Below are positions 8,688 to 16,990 of a stretch of 64,000 nucleotides of DNA, in pieces (the first letter of the stretch is position 1; the number at the start of each line of letters is the position of its first letter). The notes below the pieces were generated by a model that was not told where the DNA came from, searched no databases, and saw only the letters and a program-made list of their open reading frames with translations. The DNA is from Enterobacter cancerogenus (lineage in GTDB: Bacteria > Pseudomonadota > Gammaproteobacteria > Enterobacterales > Enterobacteriaceae). A program made the position numbers and the translations under genes. The stretch is taken from contig JRUP01000018.1 of NCBI GenBank assembly GCA_000773965.1, positions 434,001-498,000 on the forward strand, written 5' to 3'.

Positions 8688-8708
8688 TATAATGTGACCC
8701 AAGTCACA
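8688..8708 (+). promoter_or_regulatory. Predicted yjcB promoter -10 overlapped by CRP-like palindrome
   Basis: A perfect -10 TATAAT (8688-8693) runs directly into TGTGACCCAAGTCACA (8693-8708), whose TGTGA-N6-TCACA half-sites match the CRP consensus fully. A -35 like TTCAAA lies at 8666-8671. A site covering the -10 and start would repress this promoter. Its distance to yjcB (8820) leaves a leader of about 110 nt. Assignment is from sequence only. Confidence 0.55.
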
Positions 8709-8819
8709 GATTTACCCCCGCGTAAGACGGCCAGAAGGGCCTCCCTGACCCTCCTTCATTGCCGCCAGTGATGTCCAATCAATGTCAGGGATATTACTGA
8801 TTTGAAGAGGTTTTTGCAG

Positions 8820-9101
8820 ATGGCTACGTTAACCACCAGTTTAATCGTCATGCGTTGGGAGCTGCTCAGCGCCATCATGATGTTCTTTGCCAGCACCATG
8901 AAAATTAAACTGCGTCAGAACAGTCACCACGTGATGGCACTGATGTGCGGCGGTATTGGTGTAGGCATGTCATGCTGGTTCGTTACCGGCCTGCTCGGCA
9001 TTACCCTGAGCATGGAAAATCTGCACAACTTCATGGAAATCTCCAAAAACGCCTTCGTTGAAGTGATGAGCCAGACGCCTGCTGATTGGCCGATGCCTTA
9101 A
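8820..9101 (+). CDS. yjcB: YjcB-family small inner membrane protein
   Basis: 93 residues, the same length as E. coli YjcB, starting MATLTTSLIVMRWELLSA with two or three hydrophobic helices and ending PADWPMP. The start at 8820 is preceded by GAAGAGG and matches the E. coli start. Function is unknown. E. coli also has yjcB in the soxS-ssb interval. A strong bidirectional terminator follows. To its right the expected neighbour ssb is displaced by about 10 kb of inserted genes. Confidence 0.88.
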   Translation: MATLTTSLIVMRWELLSAIMMFFASTMKIKLRQNSHHVMALMCGGIGVGMSCWFVTGLLGITLSMENLHNFMEISKNAFVEVMSQTPADWPMP

Positions 9102-9112
9102 TCGCAGCCAAT

Positions 9113-9139
9113 AAAAAACCCCGCTAAGCGGGGTTTTTT
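9113..9139. terminator. Bidirectional Rho-independent terminator
   Basis: Arms AAAAAACCCCGC (9113-9124) and GCGGGGTTTTTT (9128-9139) form a perfect hairpin with A and T tracts on both sides. It serves the convergent yjcB gene and the ATP-grasp gene. Confidence 0.92.
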
Positions 9140-9156
9140 ATTTTGCTGTGTGATAC

Positions 9157-10107
9157 TCAAATTTTCTTCAGTACAGCTGGAATAGCGACTTCCGGCACCG
9201 TCACACCCGGTATCTGCGTACCGCGGCGGTCTTGAATCCACATATCACCCATCATCTGGTTTAATCCACGGTCCAACCCGGTTACCAACCCGGCACCTGG
9301 CGTAAACGTCAGCTCGCCAAAGTAAATCCGATCACCATCGATATACCAGTCCACACGCACATAATCAAAATCGCTCGCCAGGGTTTTACTCAGCGCTAAT
9401 GCGTGCTGTAACTGCGCCATTTGTGGATTCACATCCAGCCCGGTATCGCGAATTTTGTGGTACGCCTCATTGAGGTTGTTCACATAAAAATTCATCGACA
9501 GTAACGGGTTACATCGGTTGTAAATCACCTGCAGCACATATTCAAAGCTGCCGTCACGCTTATTGAACATGTGAAACTTATAATCAATCGGCGCGGTTTT
9601 GCCATCACCAATGTACTGCTCCACCAGGATACGCGGCTTGATGTAGCGATAGTGAATCTCACGCGCTTCATTGGCAAAGTCGGTCTTCAACCAGCGATGG
9701 CAGTCACTGATAATTTTCTGCTTCTTCAGCGCATCCGGCTCTTCCAGCAGGATTTCCACCATATTGGAGCCGTGATTGGGCTTAATTACCGTGTTCTTCC
9801 AGCTCGGCAGCGTATGCAGCGAGTGCGGGTCGCTGGTCTCATACACCAGTGGGATCAGGTATTCGCTGCCCACTTTCTCGGCGATGTATTCGCGCACCGA
9901 ATATTTATCCGACAGGCGGCCATAGATTTGGTAATCGCCAAAAACGAATTTCCGGTACAGCACCTTCTCATTAAACACTTTCGGTTGACGCAAATTGGGC
10001 AGTTTGCGGAATTTATGAAAGTAGTAGATGCGGTCCTGGTAAGCCCAGGGCATCTTCTTGATGAAGTACTGGACACTTCTTCTGAGTTCATCTTTCAACT
10101 TGAGCAT
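9157..10107 (-). CDS. TupA-like ATP-grasp protein (polysaccharide biosynthesis type)
   Basis: 316 residues. The sequence fits the ATPgrasp_TupA family found in teichuronate, capsule and exopolysaccharide loci: VFNEKVLYRKFV, VIKPNHGSNMV (nucleotide binding), PRILVEQYIGDG, DYKFHMFN and the metal-binding end FDYVRVDWY..YFGELTFTPGAG. It may ligate an amino acid or similar group to a sugar; the reaction is not known. The ATG at 10107 has a TGAGG site 6 nt upstream. An alternative ATG at 10119 overlaps the flippase stop as ATGA. It forms an operon with the upstream flippase gene and ends at a strong terminator. Confidence 0.82.
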   Translation of the reverse strand: MLKLKDELRRSVQYFIKKMPWAYQDRIYYFHKFRKLPNLRQPKVFNEKVLYRKFVFGDYQIYGRLSDKYSVREYIAEKVGSEYLIPLVYETSDPHSLHTLPSWKNTVIKPNHGSNMVEILLEEPDALKKQKIISDCHRWLKTDFANEAREIHYRYIKPRILVEQYIGDGKTAPIDYKFHMFNKRDGSFEYVLQVIYNRCNPLLSMNFYVNNLNEAYHKIRDTGLDVNPQMAQLQHALALSKTLASDFDYVRVDWYIDGDRIYFGELTFTPGAGLVTGLDRGLNQMMGDMWIQDRRGTQIPGVTVPEVAIPAVLKKI

Positions 10108-10115
10108 ATCGGACC

Positions 10116-11372
10116 TCATTTGTAGGTTTTGTAGTTGAGTGAGGAAACTTGAATCTTCTGAATGACGCCGTTATTGAAGAAGTAATTCATTACGGTGAGG
10201 GACAGAAGTTCAGAGATGAAGACGCTCCAGGCGGCACCCATGATGCCGTAGCCCTGGATCAGCCACCACGACAGCGGCAGACTGATCACCATCAGGCAAA
10301 TGATCTTCTTCAGCAGATAGTTAAATCCGCCCTCTTTCACCATGTAGCGATACGCTACGGTCCCCATTGCCGAAAAGCAGGTTGCTAACGACAGTAACGT
10401 AATGAGACTCCCTGACTGTGTGTACTCGTGACCATACAAAGCGATGATGATTTGCTCGCCATACAGCGCGATCACCGCTAACAACAACAATGAAACACCC
10501 ATGACATAGCCGTTCAGCCGCGCAGTGAGCTTGATGGCGGCTGCTCCGCGCTCCCGGAAGATCTCCGAGAAGCAGGAAGTGATGATGGCAACCGGAATGA
10601 ATATCCAGGACGCCGAAATGGTATTGGCGGCAGCAAACAGGCCGAGATCGCGAGCGGAGGCTATACCCGCCAGAAACATCTGGGCCGCCTTAACCTGCAC
10701 GGAAATGAAGATGCTGGAAATTGCCAACGGTAAGCCGGCGTACAGCAGATAACGCAGGTAGGTATTGCGCTTCTCCTGCGGTGGCGCCATGTCCTGGTTT
10801 TCGCGGTAAAAGTTAGACCGTTTAATGACGTACGGCACCAGCGTGACCAGCACAATCGACAGCGTCAGCCACAAGGGATTGAGGTGCAGCCAGGCAATGG
10901 TGAAACTCAGGATAAAGCCCAATAGCAGACCGACCGAGTTAGCCACCGTGTTAAGCCGGGAAGCCAGCCGCGCGTTGTTATAGACGCTGAACGTATCCTG
11001 CGTCACAAATACGGAAGAGATAAACGAGGCCAGGGCAAATGCGAGGAAATTTTCCTGCATGTTGTACCACACCCAAATCAACACCGGGATGGAGGTCAGC
11101 AGTAATAAGACCAACCGCAAGGTGCGCGCCACCGTCATCAACCGCAGGCCTTTCGGCGCGCTCTTGCTGATGCGTTTGAACAGGATGGTTTCGGTACCGA
11201 AAATCGCTACGGTCTGCACCATCGAAAACAACGAGGTTGAAAACGCCATCTGACCGAAGATGGTCGGGCCAAATGACTTAGCCACGTAGGAGGTCACAAA
11301 TATGACGCCGAACACCGAGACGATCTTCTCAGACATCATCCAGGCGGCATTAGACATTACGCTCAATTTCAT
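10116..11372 (-). CDS. Wzx-like polysaccharide flippase
   Basis: 418 residues with about 12 membrane helices. The start MKLSVMSNAAWMMSEKIVSVFG and the layout fit the polysaccharide/oligosaccharidyl-lipid flippase family (MOP superfamily). AAGGATCAGTCG precedes the ATG at 11372. It should move an undecaprenyl-linked glycan across the inner membrane. No glycosyltransferase or polymerase genes are nearby; the only partner is the ATP-grasp gene downstream. The flanking DNA is AT-rich, which suggests acquisition with a lost or remote glycan cluster. Confidence 0.85.
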   Translation of the reverse strand: MKLSVMSNAAWMMSEKIVSVFGVIFVTSYVAKSFGPTIFGQMAFSTSLFSMVQTVAIFGTETILFKRISKSAPKGLRLMTVARTLRLVLLLLTSIPVLIWVWYNMQENFLAFALASFISSVFVTQDTFSVYNNARLASRLNTVANSVGLLLGFILSFTIAWLHLNPLWLTLSIVLVTLVPYVIKRSNFYRENQDMAPPQEKRNTYLRYLLYAGLPLAISSIFISVQVKAAQMFLAGIASARDLGLFAAANTISASWIFIPVAIITSCFSEIFRERGAAAIKLTARLNGYVMGVSLLLLAVIALYGEQIIIALYGHEYTQSGSLITLLSLATCFSAMGTVAYRYMVKEGGFNYLLKKIICLMVISLPLSWWLIQGYGIMGAAWSVFISELLSLTVMNYFFNNGVIQKIQVSSLNYKTYK

Positions 11373-11899
11373 CGACTGATCCTTAGTATTACTTACAGCA
11401 ACTGCCTTTCGGTACAACGTCCTTGAAATGAATTAACAAGCGCTCAGTGGGCCTGACTGAAATTAATAACTTCAAACCAAACTGGTCCGAAAAATGAGAC
11501 TCCCGTCAGGATACTTTGAATGAATTCAGGAAAATTCCGATTAAACCTGGTGCGAAACTCTGCGGATGTAAACGATTTCAGCCTAAATTCGAAGCAAAGG
11601 TTTACTGGCACACCCTGTGATTTTCACAAACAGGTTATGCCGTATTTCCAATGATTGTAGTATTTTTCTGCATTTGGGATGAAATGAATCTATATCAAAA
11701 ACCCAAAGCCAGGAAGGCGTTCAATGGCATTCAGAATAAAATAAGATTTATCCCATGATGATATTTATTCCAAATAACTTAATTTAAACCTCGCAATTCT
11801 AATCGCGCACTTTAATACTGCATTAATACTCTTTTTGCAGTACCAGATATTAATACAGTAATTCTCATCCACTAATTGATAAGAAAGGTAAGAGCATTT
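11373..11899. other. AT-rich intergenic region upstream of flippase gene
   Basis: About 530 bp with no supported gene. The base composition is clearly lower in GC than the surrounding core genes. It must contain the promoter of the leftward flippase/ATP-grasp operon, but no single -35/-10 pair stands out, and no JUMPstart-like element was found. Confidence 0.5.
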
Positions 11900-12295
11900 A
11901 TGAGAAAGTCACGATATAGCGAAGAGCAAATCACAAATGCCATTAAAGCTTCTGAAACGGGAGTGAAAGTCAGGGAGATTTGTGAAGAGCTTGGCATTTC
12001 CGAGGCCACCTTCTACAGCTGGAAGAAAAAGTTCTCTGGGCTTTCCTCAGAAGAAGGTAGAAAAATCAAAGATTTGGAGGATAAACTACAAAACCTTACC
12101 CGTGAACTGCAGTCACTGAGTTCCGACAAAGAGATGCTGCAAAGCGTGCTGAAAAACTTCTTCACCACAAATGAGAAGCGGCAAGCTGTTAACTTCCTGC
12201 AAACCACCTTCGACATTGGAACGCGTCGCAGCTGCCGCTTGCTGGATATTAGCCGCAGTGTTTACCACTATCCTTCAGGCTCCGATAATCGTTAA
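11900..12295 (+). CDS. Truncated IS3-family transposase (OrfA joined to start of OrfB)
   Basis: 131 residues from ATG 11900. Residues 1-60 are a Tnp_1-type HTH (MRKSRYSEEQITNAIK, then ICEELGISEATFYSWKKKF). Residues 65-95 are a leucine-zipper coiled coil. Residues 100-125 (AVNFLQTTFDIGTRRSCRLL) match the start of IS3 OrfB proteins. In active IS3 elements OrfB is reached by a -1 frameshift, but here the two are in one frame. The protein stops before any DDE residue, so it cannot transpose. It is either a relic or a retained DNA-binding fragment. Terminal inverted repeats were not found. Confidence 0.75.
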   Translation: MRKSRYSEEQITNAIKASETGVKVREICEELGISEATFYSWKKKFSGLSSEEGRKIKDLEDKLQNLTRELQSLSSDKEMLQSVLKNFFTTNEKRQAVNFLQTTFDIGTRRSCRLLDISRSVYHYPSGSDNR

Positions 12296-12838
12296 CACCA
12301 TTAAGACCGTTGTTATTTGACTTAATGCTGAGATTTGTTCTTACCAGAAGAGATGAAGATCATTTAATTCGGCGTTCGTAACATAACAATTCGCACCATT
12401 TTTTCCTGATGAATATCATCGCGGATTTGCTTCCTTTTTTGCGGTAAAATTGATTCACATCAGCAAAAGTCTCGCTATTCAAGCCTTTTAGACGCAGCCC
12501 AATCTCATTACGGTGAGATTGGTGCTTCGTTTTATTACTTAACTGATATTAATGATCAGGACTGAATACAGATAAATCTGTTAAGCAGTCATGAACAACG
12601 GCATGTAATCGCTCACACAATGACTCTTATTTTTATTGGACCTATCACTTTAGGTGATGATCACGGGTTGCCATCTGGCCAGAGCAATACGCTGATAACC
12701 GCACCAGGATTATTCCGGATTAGAAACGTTATCACACCTAAACAATAACAGTAAAAAATGGCGACTTTTGGGAAATATCGCCCGGTAATTCATCGCTGTG
12801 TTTAATCATTTTTTCATGCAAATTCAGCGGATGTTTCT
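12296..12838. other. AT-rich gene-free stretch
   Basis: About 540 bp after the IS3 remnant with no credible ORF. The only clear structure is the hairpin at 12499-12522 with a following T-rich tract. Composition is AT-rich like the DNA on the other side of the remnant. Confidence 0.45.
12499..12535 (+). terminator. Possible Rho-independent terminator
   Basis: CCAATCTCA (12499-12507) pairs perfectly with TGAGATTGG (12514-12522) around a 6-nt loop, followed by TGCTTCGTTTTATT. It lies 200 bp after the IS3 remnant and may end that transcript or an unannotated small RNA. Confidence 0.45.
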
Positions 12839-12854
12839 CAACACCTGAGCGGCA

Positions 12855-13070
12855 TCTTGAGAAAATCGTGGCTCAAAGCGGTGATTTTCAGTGCCAAATC
12901 GCAATAAAAATGCAGATAGAACACATTTTTAGCCCCTTCCAGCGCCTGTTCTTTACCCTTCCCGAGGCCTTTCATCCTGTTTTCCCACGGTTGAGTAAAC
13001 GGAGAAACCTTCAGGATGCAGCCCGGGTTATGACAAAGCGGGGGAAAAACAGGCAGGGTAAAGCGAAGAA
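12855..13070. repeat. Cluster of inverted repeats 3' of EamA gene
   Basis: A hairpin with GAAAATC (12861-12867) and GATTTTC (12883-12889) is followed by a larger dyad with nested arms. CTTTACCCT (12951-12959) pairs with AGGGTAAAG (13055-13063). CCTGTTTTCCC (12976-12986) pairs with the GGGGAAAAACAGG region (13041-13053). CATCCTG (12973-12979) can pair alternatively with CAGGATG (13012-13018). ORFs across it have no recognisable domain. It looks like an intergenic repeat or structured RNA. Confidence 0.45.
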
Positions 13071-13196
13071 AAGTTATATCGCATGAGAGACTGGAGATAA
13101 AAACGGCGAAGAGAGACGTAAAACGGAGGGGGCAAATTCCTAAAAACACTAGAGAAAGAGCTGCTGAGCACCCTGCCCAGCAACCAAAAATTCACC

Positions 13197-14150
13197 TCAG
13201 ACCGCACTGACTTTCGGCTGCGGTTTAATACGCATCGCATAGATTACGCCAACGATGAGACAGCCAATACCGATGCCAGTGAGCAGCGGCGGCCAGCTCT
13301 GTCGCCAGAGGAAGGTCCACAGCAGACCCGCCAGCGTTTCGAACACAATCAGCGGCCCCATGATGACCGTTGGCACACGCTGGCTGGCCGCATTCCAGCA
13401 TAGCGTGCCTAACCATGAACATATCAGCCCAATCGCCAGCATGATGAGGAGAAAACGCGTGGGCTGTGGGCCAAATGGCAGAGCGAACTCAGGCTGCTGC
13501 CAGTAAAGCTGACCGCACACGAATAAATAGAACACCAGCGCCAGCGGTAAGGTCACCAACCCTTGTGCCGTTGCCCAGCTACCGGCTTTATGCTGTGGAT
13601 GCGCGCGCAGCCAGATGCCATTACGCAGCGGATACCAGGTCCAGCAGGCGACCGCTAAAATCGCCAGTAACAGCCCTGTAAGATAGCGCGACCAGTCAAA
13701 TTCCGGCCCCTGCATTTGCATCTCAGCGGCATTCACGCAGCCCAGGCCAGCAGCAATAATCAGTAGCGCCGGAAAGAGTTTACGCCAGGAAAGTCGCCCT
13801 TCAAGATGGCCGTAGCAGAGGTTGGCCGTCACGGTGATGACCACCGGCAAGGTGCCAATTATCATGGTCGAGATGGGCGCACCGGTGCGCTGGATAGCAC
13901 TGGCGAGGCAGGCGTAATAGAGCAGATTACCGACCAGCGACAATTTCAGCGCTTCCAGCCAATCTTTACGTGCCAGCTGTTTCAGACGGCGGCGATCCAG
14001 CCATGCCAGCGGTAATACCACCAGCCCAAAAGCCACGTAGCGTCCGGCCGATTGTAAGGTACCCGGATAGTCAGGTATCAGCAGCGGTCCCACAAAAATG
14101 AGCCCCCACATTAATCCTGCGGCAAGTGCAAACACGATTCCTGCAAACAT
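13197..14150 (-). CDS. DMT-superfamily EamA-type transporter
   Basis: 317 residues with ten hydrophobic helices arranged as two EamA repeats (about 5-150 and 165-310). The first begins FAGIVFALAAGLMWGLIFVGP; the second carries MGPLIVFETLAGLLWTFLW. Such proteins usually export amino acids or metabolites; the substrate is unknown. The ATG at 14150 has AAGGAAAAGAG upstream and was preferred to the GTG at 14168. It lies 72 bp downstream of the AraC-family gene on the same strand, so it is probably that regulator's target and operon partner. Confidence 0.85.
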   Translation of the reverse strand: MFAGIVFALAAGLMWGLIFVGPLLIPDYPGTLQSAGRYVAFGLVVLPLAWLDRRRLKQLARKDWLEALKLSLVGNLLYYACLASAIQRTGAPISTMIIGTLPVVITVTANLCYGHLEGRLSWRKLFPALLIIAAGLGCVNAAEMQMQGPEFDWSRYLTGLLLAILAVACWTWYPLRNGIWLRAHPQHKAGSWATAQGLVTLPLALVFYLFVCGQLYWQQPEFALPFGPQPTRFLLIMLAIGLICSWLGTLCWNAASQRVPTVIMGPLIVFETLAGLLWTFLWRQSWPPLLTGIGIGCLIVGVIYAMRIKPQPKVSAV

Positions 14151-14222
14151 TCTCTTTTCCTTTATCACTTTTCCGTCGCAGTGTGGCGTAACCGGATAAT
14201 AAAGGCTTGTAGCAGATTGCGG

Positions 14223-15053
14223 TTAACGTGAGGGGAAAACTTGCTTTTGATAACGCCCTGGTGTGATGCCATAGCGGTGAGCAAACGCGCGCGTGAGGTG
14301 TGCCTGATCGGTCAATCCAACGGCCGCCGCTACCGAAGCCGCGCTTTCTCCCCTCCCCAAACGTTGCTTGGCATCAAACAGACGAAAGGCCATCAGCATC
14401 TGATGTGGCGTGACATGGAAGTGGTGTTTAAAACTGCGGAGAAAATGCCACGGCGACAAAGACGCCAGGGCGGCCAGCTCATCAAGACGAACCGGCTCCG
14501 CCAGGTTTTCACGCAAATAGGCTTTTACCGCATCAAAGCGATGGGCGCCCTCTTCGGGTCGGGATTTTCCCTGATGTGCCAGCGGGCGTAATAGCTCCAG
14601 CAGTTCCAGCAACAGACTCTCGCGTTCCAGCACGCTGGTGGCCTGCCACATCTGCGCCAGTCGCTGGGAAAACGGCTGTGCCAGGCGGATATCTGTGCGC
14701 AGCGCCTCACTAAACCACCAGTGACGATCGCCGGTAAGCCGCTCCATCTCCTGCGGATCAATATAGATCATGCGATAACGCCAGCCCTCATCACAGGCCG
14801 ATTCCCCGGTGTGCAATTCATCAGGGTTCATCATCACCAGTGAATGCTGCGGTGCCGTATAGTGCGTTCCGCGGTAGCGAAAACGCTGTGCACCCGATTC
14901 AATGGTGCCGATACCGAAGGCTTCATGGGTATGCGGCTCAAAAGCGTAACGCGAGATGTGCGCCTGATACAGTTCGATACCCGGCAGTTCAGCAAAATGC
15001 TGGAACTGCGCCTGATCGCACTTATCAGGAAAGATTTCCGGAACCACCTTCAC
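14223..15053 (-). CDS. AraC-family transcriptional regulator
   Basis: 276 residues. The N-terminal cupin-like ligand domain (about 1-160) has PHTHEAFGIGTIESGAQRFR and MMNPDELHTGE. The C-terminal region carries two HTH motifs (LDELAALASLSPWHFLRSF and SVAAAVGLTDQAHLTRAFAHR). This is the AraC subgroup often encoded beside LysE or EamA exporters. The exporter gene follows on the same strand and an isochorismatase-like gene is divergent, so it may control both. Ligand unknown. Confidence 0.87.
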   Translation of the reverse strand: MKVVPEIFPDKCDQAQFQHFAELPGIELYQAHISRYAFEPHTHEAFGIGTIESGAQRFRYRGTHYTAPQHSLVMMNPDELHTGESACDEGWRYRMIYIDPQEMERLTGDRHWWFSEALRTDIRLAQPFSQRLAQMWQATSVLERESLLLELLELLRPLAHQGKSRPEEGAHRFDAVKAYLRENLAEPVRLDELAALASLSPWHFLRSFKHHFHVTPHQMLMAFRLFDAKQRLGRGESAASVAAAVGLTDQAHLTRAFAHRYGITPGRYQKQVFPSR

Positions 15054-15177
15054 GTCACACCTCCTAAAAACAGGTTAATTAGCATGCGCGGCGGCGAGAT
15101 GAAATGCAAAACAGATTTGCTTTACCTGCATGCATAACAATCGCGATACTGTCATCCACTATATAAAGGAGGCAGTG

Positions 15178-15705
15178 ATGGCTAATCGGGTTGTCGTGGT
15201 AGTGGATATGCAAAACGGCGTGCTGGCTTCGCCACGTTTTGATCGTGACGGACGTTGTCAGCGCATCAATCAACTGACGGCAGCGGCCGATCAGGTGATT
15301 TTTATTCAGCACGTTGAGCCAGGCCTCGAAGTGAACAGCGAAGGCTGGCAAATCGTGCCGGAATTGGATCAGCCAGCCAACGCGATCTACGTTAACAAAA
15401 CCGCCTGCGACAGCTTCTGGCAAACCGACCTGGCGGCTCAGCTTGATCAACATGGCATTGAGAGCTTTGTGATTTGCGGTTGTGCGACCGATTACTGTGT
15501 CGATACCACCATCAAGGTGGGTGCCAGCCTGGGCTATCACATCACCGTTGCTGCCGATGCGCATACCACCGCTGACCGGACTTACGTTTCCGCACAACAG
15601 CAGATCAATCAGCACAATGAAATCTGGGCGGATTTGATTCTGCCGGGCAACCCGGTGTTAGTGCGTGATACTGAGGTATTGCTGCGGGAGTGGCGGCCGC
15701 ATTAG
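15178..15705 (+). CDS. Isochorismatase-family cysteine hydrolase
   Basis: 175 residues from ATG 15178, preceded by AAAGGAGGCAGTG. Family signatures are the Asp in VVVVVDMQNGVL, Lys in YVNKTACDSF and the nucleophilic Cys in VICGCATDYCVDTT. It hydrolyses amides, ureas or isochorismate-like ethers; the substrate is unknown. It is divergent from the AraC gene and convergent with the DprA-like gene. A weak GCCGG/CCGGC hairpin (15716-15735) lies between the convergent ends. Confidence 0.88.
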   Translation: MANRVVVVVDMQNGVLASPRFDRDGRCQRINQLTAAADQVIFIQHVEPGLEVNSEGWQIVPELDQPANAIYVNKTACDSFWQTDLAAQLDQHGIESFVICGCATDYCVDTTIKVGASLGYHITVAADAHTTADRTYVSAQQQINQHNEIWADLILPGNPVLVRDTEVLLREWRPH

Positions 15706-15760
15706 CAGTCACTTTGCCGGGCAGAATTGTCCGGCTTCCATTATGGGCGGCATTCAGCAG

Positions 15761-16990
15761 CTAGATTTTACGCTTCCATTGATAACGGTTTGATCCTGCC
15801 AGCTGTTCAATCAGCCCCTCATGCTCCGCACGCTGCAACCATTCAGTCAGCTGAATCTGATGCAGACCGGTTCGCAAGCCCAGATCTTTAATCGTGACCG
15901 GATAGGCGGCCAGTGCAGGCAATTGCGCCTGAAAAATCAGGTAAAAATCGGATGGATGCCAGATTCCTTCTGGTTCCTGAGCCACATTAGCATCCGCGAT
16001 CTTGTCGGGCATCGTGTGCCATGCGCCGCTCAATAGATCATCCTGCTGGTAAGGCTGATGACGGTGAGTCGTCATCCATTGCGCAACATCAATGCCATCG
16101 GCGTGAGCAGCGCACCATTGCCCACCCTGTGTGACCAGTTGGGCGTTGCTGGCCTGTACATCGTCGGTCGGCTTAACCCACAACGGTACCCATTTCTTGC
16201 GCAGATTCTCTTCCGCACCCGCCAGCGTACCACCCTTGTGACCCGCGTGTACGACCAACGCACTCTTCGCCAGGCAATAAACATATCGATTGCGCGCCAT
16301 CGCGTGACCCACAGTAAAGCCTGCTTCCGGATAGAAAGGCGAAAGCAGCAATAACTTTCCTGCCATTAGCCCTTTACGCCATTTGGCGCTGGTCGCAGCG
16401 GTGAGCAGACTATCACTGAGGACACCAATGACGGCTCCGTTATGTTGCAAAGCGCCCAGCATCGCGGCTTCATCAATGCCTCGTGCACCACCCGAAATCA
16501 GATTTATATTCGCAGAAGCAATTCTTGCCGCAACCTGACGACTGAACGTTAAATCCCGCTCGCTGGCATTTCTCGACCCAACCACCGCAAGGCCTGGATG
16601 ATTTAACAGAGTGATATCACCACAGCCGAACAGCACCGGCGGCGCGTCAGTGCGCAACTGTTGCTTTAGCAGCCTTGGATATTCAGCGTCAGAACGTGTC
16701 AACACCCACAACCCCGCACGCTGCCAGCGTTCAATCGCTAACGCCAGGCTATGTCCACGACTCAGTAGCGTTTCAATGCGCTCGCGCGTGATATGAGAGT
16801 CAGCCCAGCTGGCTAGCATGACATCAGCACCAGAGCTGAGCAGATCGGCGGGTGTTGCGGATTGTTGTTTCAGCCACAGGGCGAATCGCCCCCATTCAGC
16901 GTTACCTAGCGGCTTCACCTCATCCTCACTCTGGCGCGAGAAGTCGCTGGTTAACAAAAGCGTTGCCTGTGCAACAGGAGATAAATTCAT
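15761..16990 (-). CDS. DprA-like Rossmann protein, partner of RecQ-PRTase fusion
   Basis: 409 residues. The central DprA/LOG Rossmann fold shows LAVVGSRN (137-141 core) and SGGARGID (166-173), then HKGGTLAGAEENLRK. The region after about 335 looks like a winged helix. DprA loads RecA on single-stranded DNA in transformation, and DprA-like proteins also act as antitoxins beside phosphoribosyltransferase toxins. The ATG at 16990 overlaps the helicase stop as TGATG; a GTG at 16993 would overlap as GTGA. Either way translation is coupled. This is not the housekeeping smf/dprA, which sits near topA or def in enterobacteria. Confidence 0.85.
   Translation of the reverse strand: MNLSPVAQATLLLTSDFSRQSEDEVKPLGNAEWGRFALWLKQQSATPADLLSSGADVMLASWADSHITRERIETLLSRGHSLALAIERWQRAGLWVLTRSDAEYPRLLKQQLRTDAPPVLFGCGDITLLNHPGLAVVGSRNASERDLTFSRQVAARIASANINLISGGARGIDEAAMLGALQHNGAVIGVLSDSLLTAATSAKWRKGLMAGKLLLLSPFYPEAGFTVGHAMARNRYVYCLAKSALVVHAGHKGGTLAGAEENLRKKWVPLWVKPTDDVQASNAQLVTQGGQWCAAHADGIDVAQWMTTHRHQPYQQDDLLSGAWHTMPDKIADANVAQEPEGIWHPSDFYLIFQAQLPALAAYPVTIKDLGLRTGLHQIQLTEWLQRAEHEGLIEQLAGSNRYQWKRKI

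Noticed and set aside
12838..13149. 103-codon reverse ORF in the hairpin cluster
   Set aside because: It spans several perfect inverted repeats and has no recognisable domain; non-coding structure explains it better.
15761..16990. Housekeeping smf/dprA
   Set aside because: The usual enterobacterial dprA lies near def/fmt or topA. This gene is coupled to a RecQ-PRTase fusion, so it is a separate paralogue.
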